Assembly: GCA_034429195.1 (NCBI GenBank)
Contig: DAOUGQ010000002.1
Span: 62,001 to 126,000, forward strand
Source: UBA4782 sp034429195
Lineage (GTDB): Bacteria > Chloroflexota > Anaerolineae > Anaerolineales > Anaerolineaceae
Length of the DNA: 64,000 nucleotides
Direction: 5' to 3'
Shown here: positions 16,819 through 25,566 of the stretch, piece by piece
Position numbering within the stretch: position 1 is the stretch's first letter
Layout: each line of letters starts with the position of its first letter
Program-made: the position numbers and the translations under genes
Notes under the pieces: generated by a model
Seen by the model: the letters and a program-made list of their open reading frames with translations, nothing else
Databases searched by the model: none
Told to the model about the DNA's origin: nothing

Positions 16819-19269
16819 CTAGCTTACTTTTACCTGTACATCAACTACTTTTTCACCAGCAGCAGGGATGGGAATGAGATTTCCTGTTATTTGTTTATTA
16901 TTGACTTCGATCGAGATATTATTTCCACTCCCTACACGAGTCACCTGAATCTGATACATCACTCCACGAAACTCTCTTTTTACAGAGAAGCCTTTCCAAT
17001 CTTGGGGAAATACTGGTGAAATTAATAAACCATCGTAATCTGGTCTGATGCCAAGAATCCATTGTGTAATCGCAACATAATTCCAGGCAGCAGCACCAGT
17101 CAGCCATGAATTCTTAGCCTCGCCGGGTTTACAGGCTTCAGCACCAGCGATCATCTGCGCATAAATATATGGTTCGCATCGATGTATTTCACTGATTGAT
17201 TCGCGGTAGGAGGGATTGATACGAAGATAATAATTGAATGCTTTGGTTCCTCTTCCCAGTCTTGTTTCAGCGATCATGATCCAGGGATTGGTATGACAAA
17301 AAACACTGCCATTCTCTTTATATCCAGGAGGGTAAGAAGATATTTCACCAAGGTTCAGGTAATACTTTTTATAAGCCGGATTAAGAAGAACAATCCCATT
17401 TTCTGTTGCCAACCTGCTTTCTACCGAATCTAATGCTTTTATAGCATGTCCCGAAGGAATGCCAATGCCTGCCATCACACAGATACCTTGAGGTTCAATA
17501 AAAATCTTGCCTTCATTGCAGGTATGTGAACCTACAGGCTGTGAAAAATTGTCATATGCTCGTAAGAACCATTCTCCATCCCAGCCAGCGGTTTCGATAG
17601 CTATTATCATCTTTTCTCTGGCATCCTGATAGAGTTGCTTTTCCTCTGATTTCCCTAATCTTTGTGTGATCTCTACCATTTCGTTTGCTGCAAGAACAAA
17701 CAAGCCAGCAATGAAAACGCTCTCCGCAACTTTGCCTTCTTTCATCGTAGTTGTTTGAAAAGACTCACCGGGAGTATCGGAGAAGCAGTTGAGATTCAGG
17801 CAATCATTCCAATCAGCACGACCGATCAACGGCAGGTTGTGCGGTCCCAATCGGGTAAGGGTATATTCCATTGAACGGATCAGGTGTGTATACAATGTGT
17901 CTTCTGAACCGGGTTTATTGTTGAAAGGAATTCTTTCATCGAGGATGCTCCAATCACTGGTTTCTTTCAGGTAAGAGGCGACTGAAAGCACAAGCCAGAG
18001 AGGATCATCATTGAAATTACTGCCAATAGCATTATTGCCCAGCTTTGTTATTGGTTGATACTGGTGATATGCTCCTCCATCCGGCAATTGAGTGGCTGCC
18101 AGATCAAGGATCCGCGCTCGGGCTTTTTCTGGCATGAGATGCATAAAGCCCAACAGGTCCTGATTTGAATCACGGAATCCCATACCTCGTCCTATCCCCG
18201 ATTCAAAAAGGGATGCAGAACGAGAGAAATTGAATGCCACCATCATTTGATAAGCATTCCAGATATTGACCATCCGATTAGTGTGAATGTCAGGTACACT
18301 AACCTGCAACCGGTTTAGCAAGGTTTTCCAATAATTCTGTAAATAGGCAAAGGACTTTGTAACTTCTTCTATTTTTAAGAATCTCTGAATGATTGGTTTG
18401 ACTGTAGTTTTATTAATACAAAGCGAATCAGGTGGATCGAATTTCTGATTATGGGGGTTTTCATGATAGCCAAGGAGATAAATGATCTTTCGGGCTTCAC
18501 CAGGTTGTAATGTTATCTTTACTTGATGCGCGCCAATAGGCTGCCATCCTATCGCAATGGAATTACTTGTTAGTCCCTTTTCAACTGCAAGTGGATTGTT
18601 CCACCCACGATAGGCTCCCAGAAAATCTTCACGCTGGGTATCGAAGCCAGCTAATGGTTCGGAAGAGGCAAAATAAGCGAAATGGTTGCGCCTTTCCCGG
18701 TATTCTGATTTGTGATAAATTACTCCTTCATCGACTTCAACTTCTCCAATTGAATAATTGCGTTGGAAATTGGTTGAATCATCTTGAGCATCCCAAAGAC
18801 AAAATTCAATCGTGGAGAAAATGGAAAGATCAGCAATTTCTTCACGATCATTTCGAACAAATAATTCCCAGATTTCCAGGTTTTCACCAGGAGGAACAAA
18901 ATATTTAATCTCACTATGAATTTTTTTTCTTGCAGAAATTATTCTTGTGTACCCCAGGCCATGCCGACATTCGTAAAAATCCAATGCAGTTCTGGTGGGT
19001 TGCCAGGTTGGTGACCAGAAATCAATCTCTTTTGAATGATCATCTCGAATGAAGATGTATCTTCCATTCTCATCGAGAGGTGCATTGTTATACCGATAGC
19101 GGGTAAGTCTTCGGAGGCGGGCGTCTTTATAAAAAGAGTATCCTCCTGCTGTGTTGGAAATAATTCCAAAATACAAATCCATCCCCAGGTAATTGATCCA
19201 GGGTAGGGGAGTATCTGGCTGGGTAATCACATATTCACAATTTTCATCGTCAAAATAACCAAAACGCAT
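16819..19269 (-). CDS. GH94 cellobiose phosphorylase-like enzyme
   Basis: The 816-residue protein has the size and order of GH94 phosphorylases. The N-terminal beta sandwich begins MRFGYFDDENCEYVITQPD, and the alpha barrel includes GRGMGFRDSNQDLLGFMHL. The catalytic acid is D489 in GRADWNDCLN, almost the same position as in the Cellulomonas gilvus cellobiose phosphorylase as I recall it. It splits a beta-linked disaccharide with phosphate into glucose-1-phosphate and a sugar, saving ATP, and is cytoplasmic. Cellobiose is the most likely substrate given the GH1 and GH3 neighbours, but longer beta-glucans cannot be excluded. GAGGTATTCA precedes the ATG. Confidence 0.93.
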   Translation of the reverse strand: MRFGYFDDENCEYVITQPDTPLPWINYLGMDLYFGIISNTAGGYSFYKDARLRRLTRYRYNNAPLDENGRYIFIRDDHSKEIDFWSPTWQPTRTALDFYECRHGLGYTRIISARKKIHSEIKYFVPPGENLEIWELFVRNDREEIADLSIFSTIEFCLWDAQDDSTNFQRNYSIGEVEVDEGVIYHKSEYRERRNHFAYFASSEPLAGFDTQREDFLGAYRGWNNPLAVEKGLTSNSIAIGWQPIGAHQVKITLQPGEARKIIYLLGYHENPHNQKFDPPDSLCINKTTVKPIIQRFLKIEEVTKSFAYLQNYWKTLLNRLQVSVPDIHTNRMVNIWNAYQMMVAFNFSRSASLFESGIGRGMGFRDSNQDLLGFMHLMPEKARARILDLAATQLPDGGAYHQYQPITKLGNNAIGSNFNDDPLWLVLSVASYLKETSDWSILDERIPFNNKPGSEDTLYTHLIRSMEYTLTRLGPHNLPLIGRADWNDCLNLNCFSDTPGESFQTTTMKEGKVAESVFIAGLFVLAANEMVEITQRLGKSEEKQLYQDAREKMIIAIETAGWDGEWFLRAYDNFSQPVGSHTCNEGKIFIEPQGICVMAGIGIPSGHAIKALDSVESRLATENGIVLLNPAYKKYYLNLGEISSYPPGYKENGSVFCHTNPWIMIAETRLGRGTKAFNYYLRINPSYRESISEIHRCEPYIYAQMIAGAEACKPGEAKNSWLTGAAAWNYVAITQWILGIRPDYDGLLISPVFPQDWKGFSVKREFRGVMYQIQVTRVGSGNNISIEVNNKQITGNLIPIPAAGEKVVDVQVKVS

Positions 19270-19285
19270 TGAATACCTCGAAAGA

Positions 19286-20728
19286 TCATTTTCCTGGAGG
19301 GATAACCAATAGTGTTATTGATAATGCAGGAAGGTCAGTTGAAAAATTGCTTTTGATCTGGATTGGAGAAATATCTTCCGCAAGATATGTGGCATCTAAA
19401 AGGGTTTGTCTGGCAGGAGATGAATAATCAAAATTACGTAGATCAATGTTGATCGATATCTGCGAGGTGTTGCGATTGATCAGAATTAGAGAAAGAGCCC
19501 CGTCTCTTCGCATAGCGGCGTAAGAGCTTACTCCTTTAATGCCAGAAGACGAGAAAATCCTTTGATCGCCAAAATCCTTATAAATCAGATAAACAAAATA
19601 AGAATAGCGAGGTTTCCCTGTGCCAAGTAAAGCCCACCCGCCATTCCCATCCAACGCAAACTGGTTCACAATTTCAACATCCTGGTTGATCATTCGACCA
19701 AAGACATCTGCCCACCAGATTGCATTTAGCAATGTATCTGGTGTGGTCTCTTTTCCTGACCGGTTGGACCAGTTTGAATTTACTTCTGTCACTGCAATGG
19801 GTATATCTCTGCCAGTGGTTGCCAGGATTAATTGTCTGAGATTAGGAATGATCCTGTCCCATTCTTCACTGTTTCGTAATAATTCATCAGAAAGGGGATC
19901 AAAGTTCCCAAACGGATAGCGATGGAAGGATATGATATCAACAAGGTCTCCATTTGCCAGCAGGAACTCTTTCATCCAATCCTTGAAATGAATATCTACA
20001 ACAGCTTCTCCTGGCATACCAGTATATTGATGAATTTCAGGTCCGAGCAGTAGAATTGAAGGATCGACTGCTTTCATCGCCAGTGCAAATTCTCGCCATT
20101 CAGTATTGAATGATAATGTATCGTAATGGGGGATATTCTGTTGCTCCCAATACAGGGAAGGTTCATTGCCTATTGACCAATACTTGATCCCGTAGCCTTT
20201 TGTAATATTTGCATATTTAACCATATCCGCAGCAGCTTTAGGGGTAGAATTCACCAGTTTTACCTGAATCATCGGTTCAGCATTGACTTGCCTGCAAAGA
20301 ATAATGAACTCATCCAATGCAGATTGTGATGGTGCGTTTTCATCTACATAACTTCCACCTGGATAGCGAAATATGGTAAATCTTGCTTTCTTGATCAACT
20401 CAACATCCGATTTGGTGATACTTTGCCAGGGTCCAACGTTGGAACCATAAACCAACGGACTGATGTTGCCCAGATTTTGTGCCGCGTCCACAACAATAAG
20501 GTCTGACTCTGCAGTAGGGCCAGGGGTAATTGTAGGTAGAGGAGTATCAGTCGGTGTTTCTGTTGAAGTTATAGTCAGTATCATAGGTGTCGTTGTATCA
20601 ATTTCAGTAGGGGAGATGGTCTGGTTTATGGATTGCCCAGTCATACAGCCTGAAAGAAAGATAGCTGGAAAAAAAAGGAGCAATATAACCGCTCTATTCA
20701 CCAAGATCGCTCGTTTTGCTCTTTGCAT
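19286..20728 (-). CDS. Clan GH-A glycoside hydrolase lipoprotein, family uncertain
   Basis: The 480-residue protein has a lipoprotein signal (LSGC, Cys28) and a Thr/Pro-rich linker to about residue 75. A TIM-barrel glycosidase follows: the likely acid/base is E189 in YWSIGNEPSLYW and the nucleophile E315 in IAVTEVNSNW. A beta domain closes the protein. The pattern recalls GH44, GH39 or GH51 members, but I cannot assign one. Its stop-start context is compact: its ATG overlaps the permease stop in a TAATG, so it belongs to the transporter operon. A role in opening a plant or bacterial beta-glycan at the cell surface is inferred from location. Confidence 0.82.
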   Translation of the reverse strand: MQRAKRAILVNRAVILLLFFPAIFLSGCMTGQSINQTISPTEIDTTTPMILTITSTETPTDTPLPTITPGPTAESDLIVVDAAQNLGNISPLVYGSNVGPWQSITKSDVELIKKARFTIFRYPGGSYVDENAPSQSALDEFIILCRQVNAEPMIQVKLVNSTPKAAADMVKYANITKGYGIKYWSIGNEPSLYWEQQNIPHYDTLSFNTEWREFALAMKAVDPSILLLGPEIHQYTGMPGEAVVDIHFKDWMKEFLLANGDLVDIISFHRYPFGNFDPLSDELLRNSEEWDRIIPNLRQLILATTGRDIPIAVTEVNSNWSNRSGKETTPDTLLNAIWWADVFGRMINQDVEIVNQFALDGNGGWALLGTGKPRYSYFVYLIYKDFGDQRIFSSSGIKGVSSYAAMRRDGALSLILINRNTSQISINIDLRNFDYSSPARQTLLDATYLAEDISPIQIKSNFSTDLPALSITLLVIPPGK

Positions 20729-21612
20729 TATGACTTCACAGCACCTGCGGTTAACCCGCTGATGAACTGTTTCTGCAGGGCAAAGAACATGATCGTTATA
20801 GGTATTGTCACTACCACTGCAGCAGCAGCCATATAGTCATAACGTAATTGAGTTCCTGCAGCACCTTGAATGAATGCACGAATACCTACGGGAACCGTTT
20901 TTACGCCCAAGGTATAACCAAAGAACAGTTCATTCCAGGCAGTCATAAAAATGTAAATTGCTGTCGAGACGATACCAGGCATTGCCAGGGGCAGAGAAAT
21001 TTTAAAGAACGCCCCAAAGCGGGTAGAGCCATCCACCATGGCTTGCTCTTCAAGATCGACCGGGATGGAGGCAAAAAATCCTCTCAGTATCCAGATAGAT
21101 ATTGGCGTATAGAAACCGATATAAAGGACAATGGCTCCAAGGTTGTCTCCAACTAATGGTATACCCAGGTTATTTTTAATCCAGAGGAAGGTCAAATAAA
21201 GGGGAATAAAGAAAAGTGTACCTGGGATAAGTTGTGTGCCACTAACCGCAAGGCTGTAGACATCAGCACCAGGAAAACGGAACCGTGCAAGCGCGAAACC
21301 TGCCATTGAAGCAATGAGCGTAGCAATTACTGTGGTAGAACCTACCACAATCATACTATTGAGAAACAAGGGGCCAAATTTAAATGCTTTCCACATGTTG
21401 GTATAGTTCTCAGGGTGCCATATTTGGGGGAATAATGGAGCAGTAGCACTGGTAATATCTGTACGAGAACGAAATGAATTTAGAAGCATAAACAGGATAG
21501 GAATCATAATGATCGCAATAAGTACCCAGGTCAACGTTGTTAATAAACCGTTGGATATCCTGAGTTGGGCTTTTCTAGAAAGAAAGGATCTTTTCTTATC
21601 GGAAGTTTTCAT
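20728..21612 (-). CDS. Sugar ABC transporter permease (MalG type)
   Basis: The 294-residue protein has six predicted membrane segments and the cytoplasmic EAA loop that contacts the ATPase (EEQAMVDGSTRFGAFFKISLPLAMPG). This is the MalG-type inner membrane permease of a carbohydrate uptake system. GAGG lies six bases before the ATG. It follows the MalF-type gene by 13 bases and overlaps the GH-A lipoprotein gene by one. No ATPase gene is in the locus, so a shared MsmK-type ATPase encoded elsewhere is likely. Confidence 0.95.
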   Translation of the reverse strand: MKTSDKKRSFLSRKAQLRISNGLLTTLTWVLIAIIMIPILFMLLNSFRSRTDITSATAPLFPQIWHPENYTNMWKAFKFGPLFLNSMIVVGSTTVIATLIASMAGFALARFRFPGADVYSLAVSGTQLIPGTLFFIPLYLTFLWIKNNLGIPLVGDNLGAIVLYIGFYTPISIWILRGFFASIPVDLEEQAMVDGSTRFGAFFKISLPLAMPGIVSTAIYIFMTAWNELFFGYTLGVKTVPVGIRAFIQGAAGTQLRYDYMAAAAVVVTIPITIMFFALQKQFISGLTAGAVKS

Positions 21613-21625
21613 ATGAAGCCTCTGA

Positions 21626-22600
21626 TTATTCAGAAGTTAAGGCTGAACGAAAAGACAAATACCAGAGCCCCACGAAAATCAAGGCGACGATCATCACCAG
21701 CACAGAGGCTGCTGCTCCATACCCAAATAACTGGTTATTAAATGTCTGTCGTACTATTGCGATCGTGAGTAAATTATTGTATTTGCCTAAATTATCACTG
21801 GAGAATAACGATACGGCTATGTTGTATGGACCAAAACCGAAAAAGTTGAATATCACGCCAAACATGGTCGTGGTAAAGATGACAGGTTTAAGGTAATTAA
21901 ATGTGATATAGCGGAACTTATGCCAGGCATTTGCTCCGTCAATGGCTGCAGCTTCAAAAAGATCCAGGGGGACAATTTGCAGTGCAGAAAGGAGCATGAT
22001 GGTAGAAAACGGCAACCCATTCCAGATTGCTGGAATTATCAAAGCAGCTCGAGTATTTGGACCGATCAACCAGCTGATTGGGTGATCAACCAGGTGAAGC
22101 CAATCATAAAAAATGCGATTTGCAAGACCTCCTTGTTGCAACCAGATGAATTGAAAAATAATGCCTACTGCAAAGGTAGGTACAACCCAGGGAAGAAGAA
22201 CAAGCGTCCGGGCAACGCCACGACCTTTAAAGTTACGGTTTAATAACAAAGCAAGTACCAGACTTATCAAAAGAGTACCACCCTGTACCCAAAAAGTGAA
22301 CCAGAGTGAATTTGTTAATGCCTGACCTAAACCTTTAATCAATGCGTCACCAGTGCCAGTGGTTAAGCCAATGATAATGTTCTTATAATGTGCCAGCCCT
22401 ACAAAAGGCGCTCTCAAATATTCCAACAATGTCCTGGTATTCAGGTCAAGGAAAGACATATAAAATGCTTGAATGGTAGGAATAATATGCACAAGCAGCA
22501 TGAAAAGAACAGCTGGTGCAATAAAAACATAAGCAATCCGGTTGCGTCGAAATTTATTGAGGAATGAAGTGCTTTTTCTCTTCATTGGTATCGTAGTCAT
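21626..22600 (-). CDS. Sugar ABC transporter permease (MalF type)
   Basis: The open frame begins at 22621, but AAGGAG lies just before the ATG at 22598-22600 (protein start MTTIPMKRKSTSF), so 22600 is the better start and gives 324 residues. Six membrane segments and the EAA loop (DLFEAAAIDGANAWHKFRYITFNYLKP, positions split over the loop) mark it as the MalF-type partner of the downstream permease. A strong hairpin lies between it and the binding-protein gene, which would lower its expression relative to that gene. Confidence 0.94.
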   Translation of the reverse strand: MTTIPMKRKSTSFLNKFRRNRIAYVFIAPAVLFMLLVHIIPTIQAFYMSFLDLNTRTLLEYLRAPFVGLAHYKNIIIGLTTGTGDALIKGLGQALTNSLWFTFWVQGGTLLISLVLALLLNRNFKGRGVARTLVLLPWVVPTFAVGIIFQFIWLQQGGLANRIFYDWLHLVDHPISWLIGPNTRAALIIPAIWNGLPFSTIMLLSALQIVPLDLFEAAAIDGANAWHKFRYITFNYLKPVIFTTTMFGVIFNFFGFGPYNIAVSLFSSDNLGKYNNLLTIAIVRQTFNNQLFGYGAAASVLVMIVALIFVGLWYLSFRSALTSE

Positions 22601-22623
22601 ACGAATCTCCTTATAAATCATTT

Positions 22624-22653
22624 AAAGAGGCGGGGAGTTCTCCCCGCCTCTTT
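22624..22653 (-). other. 13-bp hairpin between binding-protein and permease genes
   Basis: AAAGAGGCGGGGA at 22624-22636 pairs perfectly with TCCCCGCCTCTTT at 22641-22653 around a four-base loop. It begins 12 bases after the binding-protein stop. Only three T residues follow on the minus strand, so it is at most a partial terminator. It more likely protects the upstream message and gives the binding protein a higher level than the permeases, as known for maltose-type operons. Confidence 0.7.
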
Positions 22654-22665
22654 GAAACCTGTTGA

Positions 22666-24096
22666 CTACTGACTTAAGAGAGAATCCACTGTAGCTGCAG
22701 CTTCATCAAGAGTTGTTTTTACTTGATCTACGGTAATAGGTTTCCCCACGCCATTCGCAGCGACAGTTTCCCAAAGAGCCTGGAAGGCTGGATTGATGGT
22801 ATTTTCGACCTGACCCCATGCAGGAATAGCAGGAGCAGATTTTCCACTTTTAGCAGCTTCAATGAAGACACTGAAGAGAGGATCTTCCGTGAAGGTTGGA
22901 TCATTCTGTCCTTCAATAGTTGCTGGCAGCATGCCGATTGCATTTGCATATCGGATTTGAGAAGTCTTGCTGGTCAGGAATTTCACCAATGTAAAGGCTG
23001 CTTCAGGATATTTGCAGGTTTTCATTATTCCAAGATTGGAACCACCTACAAATGTATATTGCCCGCCAGGTCCTGCAGGAATTTTTGCAAATCCCAAATT
23101 CTTAGCGGATTCATCCGGCCAACCTGAAACAGCCTGATTGCGAGCGTTGCTGATGATCCATGGACCGGTCATATATGCAAATGCTGCAGCTTCTGCGCCG
23201 AAGCGGCCATCTGTTTGAGCTGAATTAAGTTCAAGAGTATCAGCAGAAGTCAAACCTTTTCCATACAGACCATAGTATTCTGTAACGCCAGCGATTGCAG
23301 CTTCTGTGTTGAAAGCAGCTTTCGTGCCATCTTCTGTAAGAATGTCTCCACCATAGTTCCACATCCACATGGAGGCGTTCTGCCAGACATTCCAGTCATT
23401 CCGTCCGGTGTTAATGAACGGGGCAATTTCAACTCCAAAGCCGTTCATGATGTGGGCATCTTTTACTTTCTGGAGGGTTGCTTCGAAGGATGCCACATCT
23501 TTAAAAGCCTCTTCAGCAGTTACACCGATCTTTTCGAGGACATCTTTCCGGTAAGCGATTGCCCGAACATCTGCAAACCAGGGAATCGCATCTACTTTTC
23601 CTTCAACAACTGCAGTTGACCAGGAAGCAGCCACGAAATTGGCTTCACCACCTAGTTCTGCTACCTGTTCTGGTGTATACTGAACCATCCCACCCATGGT
23701 GCCAAAGGTTGGAACCCAGGTGGTTCCAAGCTGAGTCACACAGGGTCCTTCACCACCTTGAACTGCAGTCTGGATGCGTGAATAAGCGTCACCCCAACCA
23801 ACAACTTCTGTGGTTACAGTGATGTTAGGATATTGTGCCATGAAATCAGCGAGTTCCGCATCAATAGCTGCCTGAGGATCAGCGCCATTCGGCATGATCC
23901 ACAGCACAAGTTCACCAGAGATTTCTTCAGTGGTGGCGGGTGCTTCCGTAGTAGCAACTGGAGCTTCGGTTGCAGACGGTGCTTCAGTTGCAGGTGCTTC
24001 GGTACCGGGTGCCAGGGTGGGTGTCTTTTGCGCACAACTTGTCAGTAATATCGACAAGATCAATAAAACAGAACAAAATACTGAAAATCGTTTCAT
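22666..24096 (-). CDS. Sugar ABC transporter substrate-binding lipoprotein
   Basis: The 476-residue protein has a lipoprotein signal with LLTSC (Cys21), then a low-complexity Ala/Thr/Glu/Pro linker to about residue 60, typical of Chloroflexota surface lipoproteins. An extracellular-solute-binding domain of the MalE class follows (LVLWIMPNGADPQ, KTCKYPEAAFTLVKFLTS). It captures an oligosaccharide, probably a beta-glucan fragment, for the two permeases. A strong AAGGAG-type ribosome site precedes the ATG. It is the first gene of the operon and lies directly behind the operator at 24184-24197. Confidence 0.95.
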   Translation of the reverse strand: MKRFSVFCSVLLILSILLTSCAQKTPTLAPGTEAPATEAPSATEAPVATTEAPATTEEISGELVLWIMPNGADPQAAIDAELADFMAQYPNITVTTEVVGWGDAYSRIQTAVQGGEGPCVTQLGTTWVPTFGTMGGMVQYTPEQVAELGGEANFVAASWSTAVVEGKVDAIPWFADVRAIAYRKDVLEKIGVTAEEAFKDVASFEATLQKVKDAHIMNGFGVEIAPFINTGRNDWNVWQNASMWMWNYGGDILTEDGTKAAFNTEAAIAGVTEYYGLYGKGLTSADTLELNSAQTDGRFGAEAAAFAYMTGPWIISNARNQAVSGWPDESAKNLGFAKIPAGPGGQYTFVGGSNLGIMKTCKYPEAAFTLVKFLTSKTSQIRYANAIGMLPATIEGQNDPTFTEDPLFSVFIEAAKSGKSAPAIPAWGQVENTINPAFQALWETVAANGVGKPITVDQVKTTLDEAAATVDSLLSQ

Positions 24097-24163
24097 TTCT
24101 TCCTTTTCTCCTTTTTTTTAGGTAATTCTATAAAACAAAACGAACTTCCTTCTCTGTGAAATA

Positions 24164-24175
24164 ATCACCTCCTTT
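24164..24175 (-). promoter_or_regulatory. Orphan perfect Shine-Dalgarno sequence in the binding-protein leader
   Basis: On the minus strand these bases read AAAGGAGGTGAT, a full match to the anti-Shine-Dalgarno tail of 16S rRNA. No ATG, GTG or TTG follows at a usable distance; the next start is the binding-protein ATG about 68 bases downstream, which has its own site. Such orphan sites (STAB-SD) are known to protect 5' ends of mRNA in Firmicutes, and that is the likeliest use here. Confidence 0.5.
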
Positions 24176-24183
24176 TTCAAATG

Positions 24184-24197
24184 CGAGAGCGCTCTCA
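24184..24197. promoter_or_regulatory. LacI-family operator before the transport operon
   Basis: The 14 bases CGAGAGCGCTCTCA contain the 12-base perfect palindrome GAGAGCGCTCTC at 24185-24196. It matches the second copy before lacI at 25297-25310 apart from one base. Its position, just downstream of a plausible minus-strand -10, fits repression of the binding-protein operon by the LacI protein encoded next door. Confidence 0.85.
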
Positions 24198-24210
24198 TCA
24201 ACGAAAAAAA

Positions 24211-24238
24211 ATATTATCCCCAATTAAATTATTCCCAA
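24211..24238 (-). promoter_or_regulatory. Probable promoter of the binding-protein operon
   Basis: On the minus strand TTGGGA (24233-24238) and TAATAT (24211-24216) are 16 bases apart. The -35 lies in the last codons of lacI, and the LacI operator sits 13 bases after the -10, which is a repressing position. Confidence 0.5.
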
Positions 24239-25252
24239 TTTTTTCGCTCCACATGAATCTCGTATGATCAATTCAGCATCCATGATGATTTGCTTTGGAG
24301 GGGTAGTGCCATTTTCGATTAAATCTATGAGAAGTTCCACTGCTTTGACACCGAATTTCGTAATGGGTTGGCGAATGGTGGTTAATGGGACTGTGGATAA
24401 ACCACCTAAAGGGATATCATCAAATCCGACAAATGCAATGTCTTCTGGTATTCTTAATCCAACCTCCTTTACTGCACGTATTGCCCCCGCAGCCATGATA
24501 TCTGATGCAGCAAAAACTGCATCAGGTTGTCTTTCTAACAATACTTTCATGGCGTTGTATGCATCAATTTCCGAGAAATTTCCCGGTTCAATAAGGGCTT
24601 TTTCAAGTGCTCTGCCATTTTTCTCCAGAGATTTTCGATAACCTTCTAATCGGTCTGCGGTGACCGTGCTGCCAATGGGACCTGTGATGGTTGCAATACG
24701 GTGATATCCAAGATTGATTAAATGATCGGTAGCTATTTCTGCAGCCTTGACATTATCTACATCAATAAAGGACAAACCTTCTGGATTATTCGGCCGGCCG
24801 ATCATTGCGCTGGGAATACTGGAGGCGTTCAATTGGTCGATCAATTTATCATCTGGTGTGCCAGATTGGATAAGGATGCCATCCAACATTCCACGACGTG
24901 AAAGACGAGGTAGAATTTTTTCTTCATCCTCTTTATTCCCAACCAGGAACAAACACAATGTGTAATCGTGATTATTACATCCAAAGGCGATTCCCTGGGT
25001 GAGGTGAGGAAAATAGGGGTCTGTAAAGAATACACTTACACTGCGAGGAAGAACAAGTCCAATCATCCAGGAGCGTTGTGATGCAAGAGTACGCGCGGCT
25101 GCATTTGGCTGGTATCCTGTTTCACGAATAACCTGCAGAACTCTATCACGAACTTCGGGGCTTACTCTGGGAGAGCCATTAATTACGCGGGATACTGTAG
25201 ATCGATGCACTCCAACCAACTGTGCGATATCTTCTAGGGTTAATTCTTTCAT
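24224..25252 (-). CDS. LacI-family transcriptional regulator of the beta-glucoside locus
   Basis: The open frame begins with a TTG at 25267, but the ATG at 25252 with GGGGATC upstream starts directly before the DNA-binding domain (KELTLEDIAQLVGVHRSTVS, RVINGSPRVSPEVRDRVLQV) and is preferred, giving 342 residues. A periplasmic-binding-protein-like effector domain follows to the end (MIGLVLPRSVSVFFTDPYFP, FVGFDDIPLGG). It probably senses a sugar and represses both its own gene and the transport operon through the two matching palindromes. It is the usual length for LacI-GalR proteins. Confidence 0.95.
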   Translation of the reverse strand: MKELTLEDIAQLVGVHRSTVSRVINGSPRVSPEVRDRVLQVIRETGYQPNAAARTLASQRSWMIGLVLPRSVSVFFTDPYFPHLTQGIAFGCNNHDYTLCLFLVGNKEDEEKILPRLSRRGMLDGILIQSGTPDDKLIDQLNASSIPSAMIGRPNNPEGLSFIDVDNVKAAEIATDHLINLGYHRIATITGPIGSTVTADRLEGYRKSLEKNGRALEKALIEPGNFSEIDAYNAMKVLLERQPDAVFAASDIMAAGAIRAVKEVGLRIPEDIAFVGFDDIPLGGLSTVPLTTIRQPITKFGVKAVELLIDLIENGTTPPKQIIMDAELIIRDSCGAKKLGII

Positions 25253-25296
25253 ATCAGATCCCCACAACTTTCTTACTTGAAACTCGCCCCACGAAA

Positions 25297-25310
25297 TGAG
25301 AGCGCTCTCA
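25297..25310. promoter_or_regulatory. LacI-family operator before lacI
   Basis: TGAGAGCGCTCTCA is a perfect 14-base palindrome 45 bases before the lacI ATG and just downstream of a consensus promoter. It shares 13 of 14 bases with the operator at 24184-24197, which supports autoregulation. Confidence 0.88.
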
Positions 25311-25322
25311 CATTACAATATC

Positions 25323-25350
25323 ATTATAAAATGATTTAATCATTTGTCAA
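25323..25350 (-). promoter_or_regulatory. Consensus sigma-70-type promoter of lacI
   Basis: On the minus strand TTGACA (25345-25350) and TATAAT (25323-25328) are both perfect hexamers, 16 bases apart. Transcription would start near 25316, so the operator at 25297-25310 blocks the early transcribed region. Confidence 0.85.
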
Positions 25351-25446
25351 TAAGCAAATTTCTGAAATGAATATGAATTTGATGGTAAGAAAAAGATTAC
25401 AATGAAAAATCCCCTAAAAACTCATACGAAAAACCTGTTCATAAAA

Positions 25447-25476
25447 TTGACGTACAAGACATGAAGATGATATGAT
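25447..25476 (+). promoter_or_regulatory. Probable sigma-70-type promoter of lplA
   Basis: TTGACG at 25447-25452 and TATGAT at 25471-25476 are 18 bases apart and lie about 90 bases before the lipoate ligase ATG. Confidence 0.6.
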
Positions 25477-25566
25477 TTATCCGCAAAAAAGAAATTTGAT
25501 AATACACAAAGTACATTTTCTTCTAAGCAAAGTTTTCATGTCGTTCAATAAGTAAGGAATAAATCC

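Larger units (their letters stand above)
25253..25566. other. Divergent intergenic region lacI/lplA
   Basis: The 314 bases between the lacI and lipoate ligase starts hold the lacI promoter and operator (25297-25350) and the lplA promoter (25447-25476). The rest is AT-rich and I see no gene in it. Confidence 0.7.

Noticed and set aside
23814..24121. Frames on both strands in the first part of the binding-protein gene
   Set aside because: They result from the low-complexity Ala/Thr/Glu/Pro linker, which stays open in several frames.
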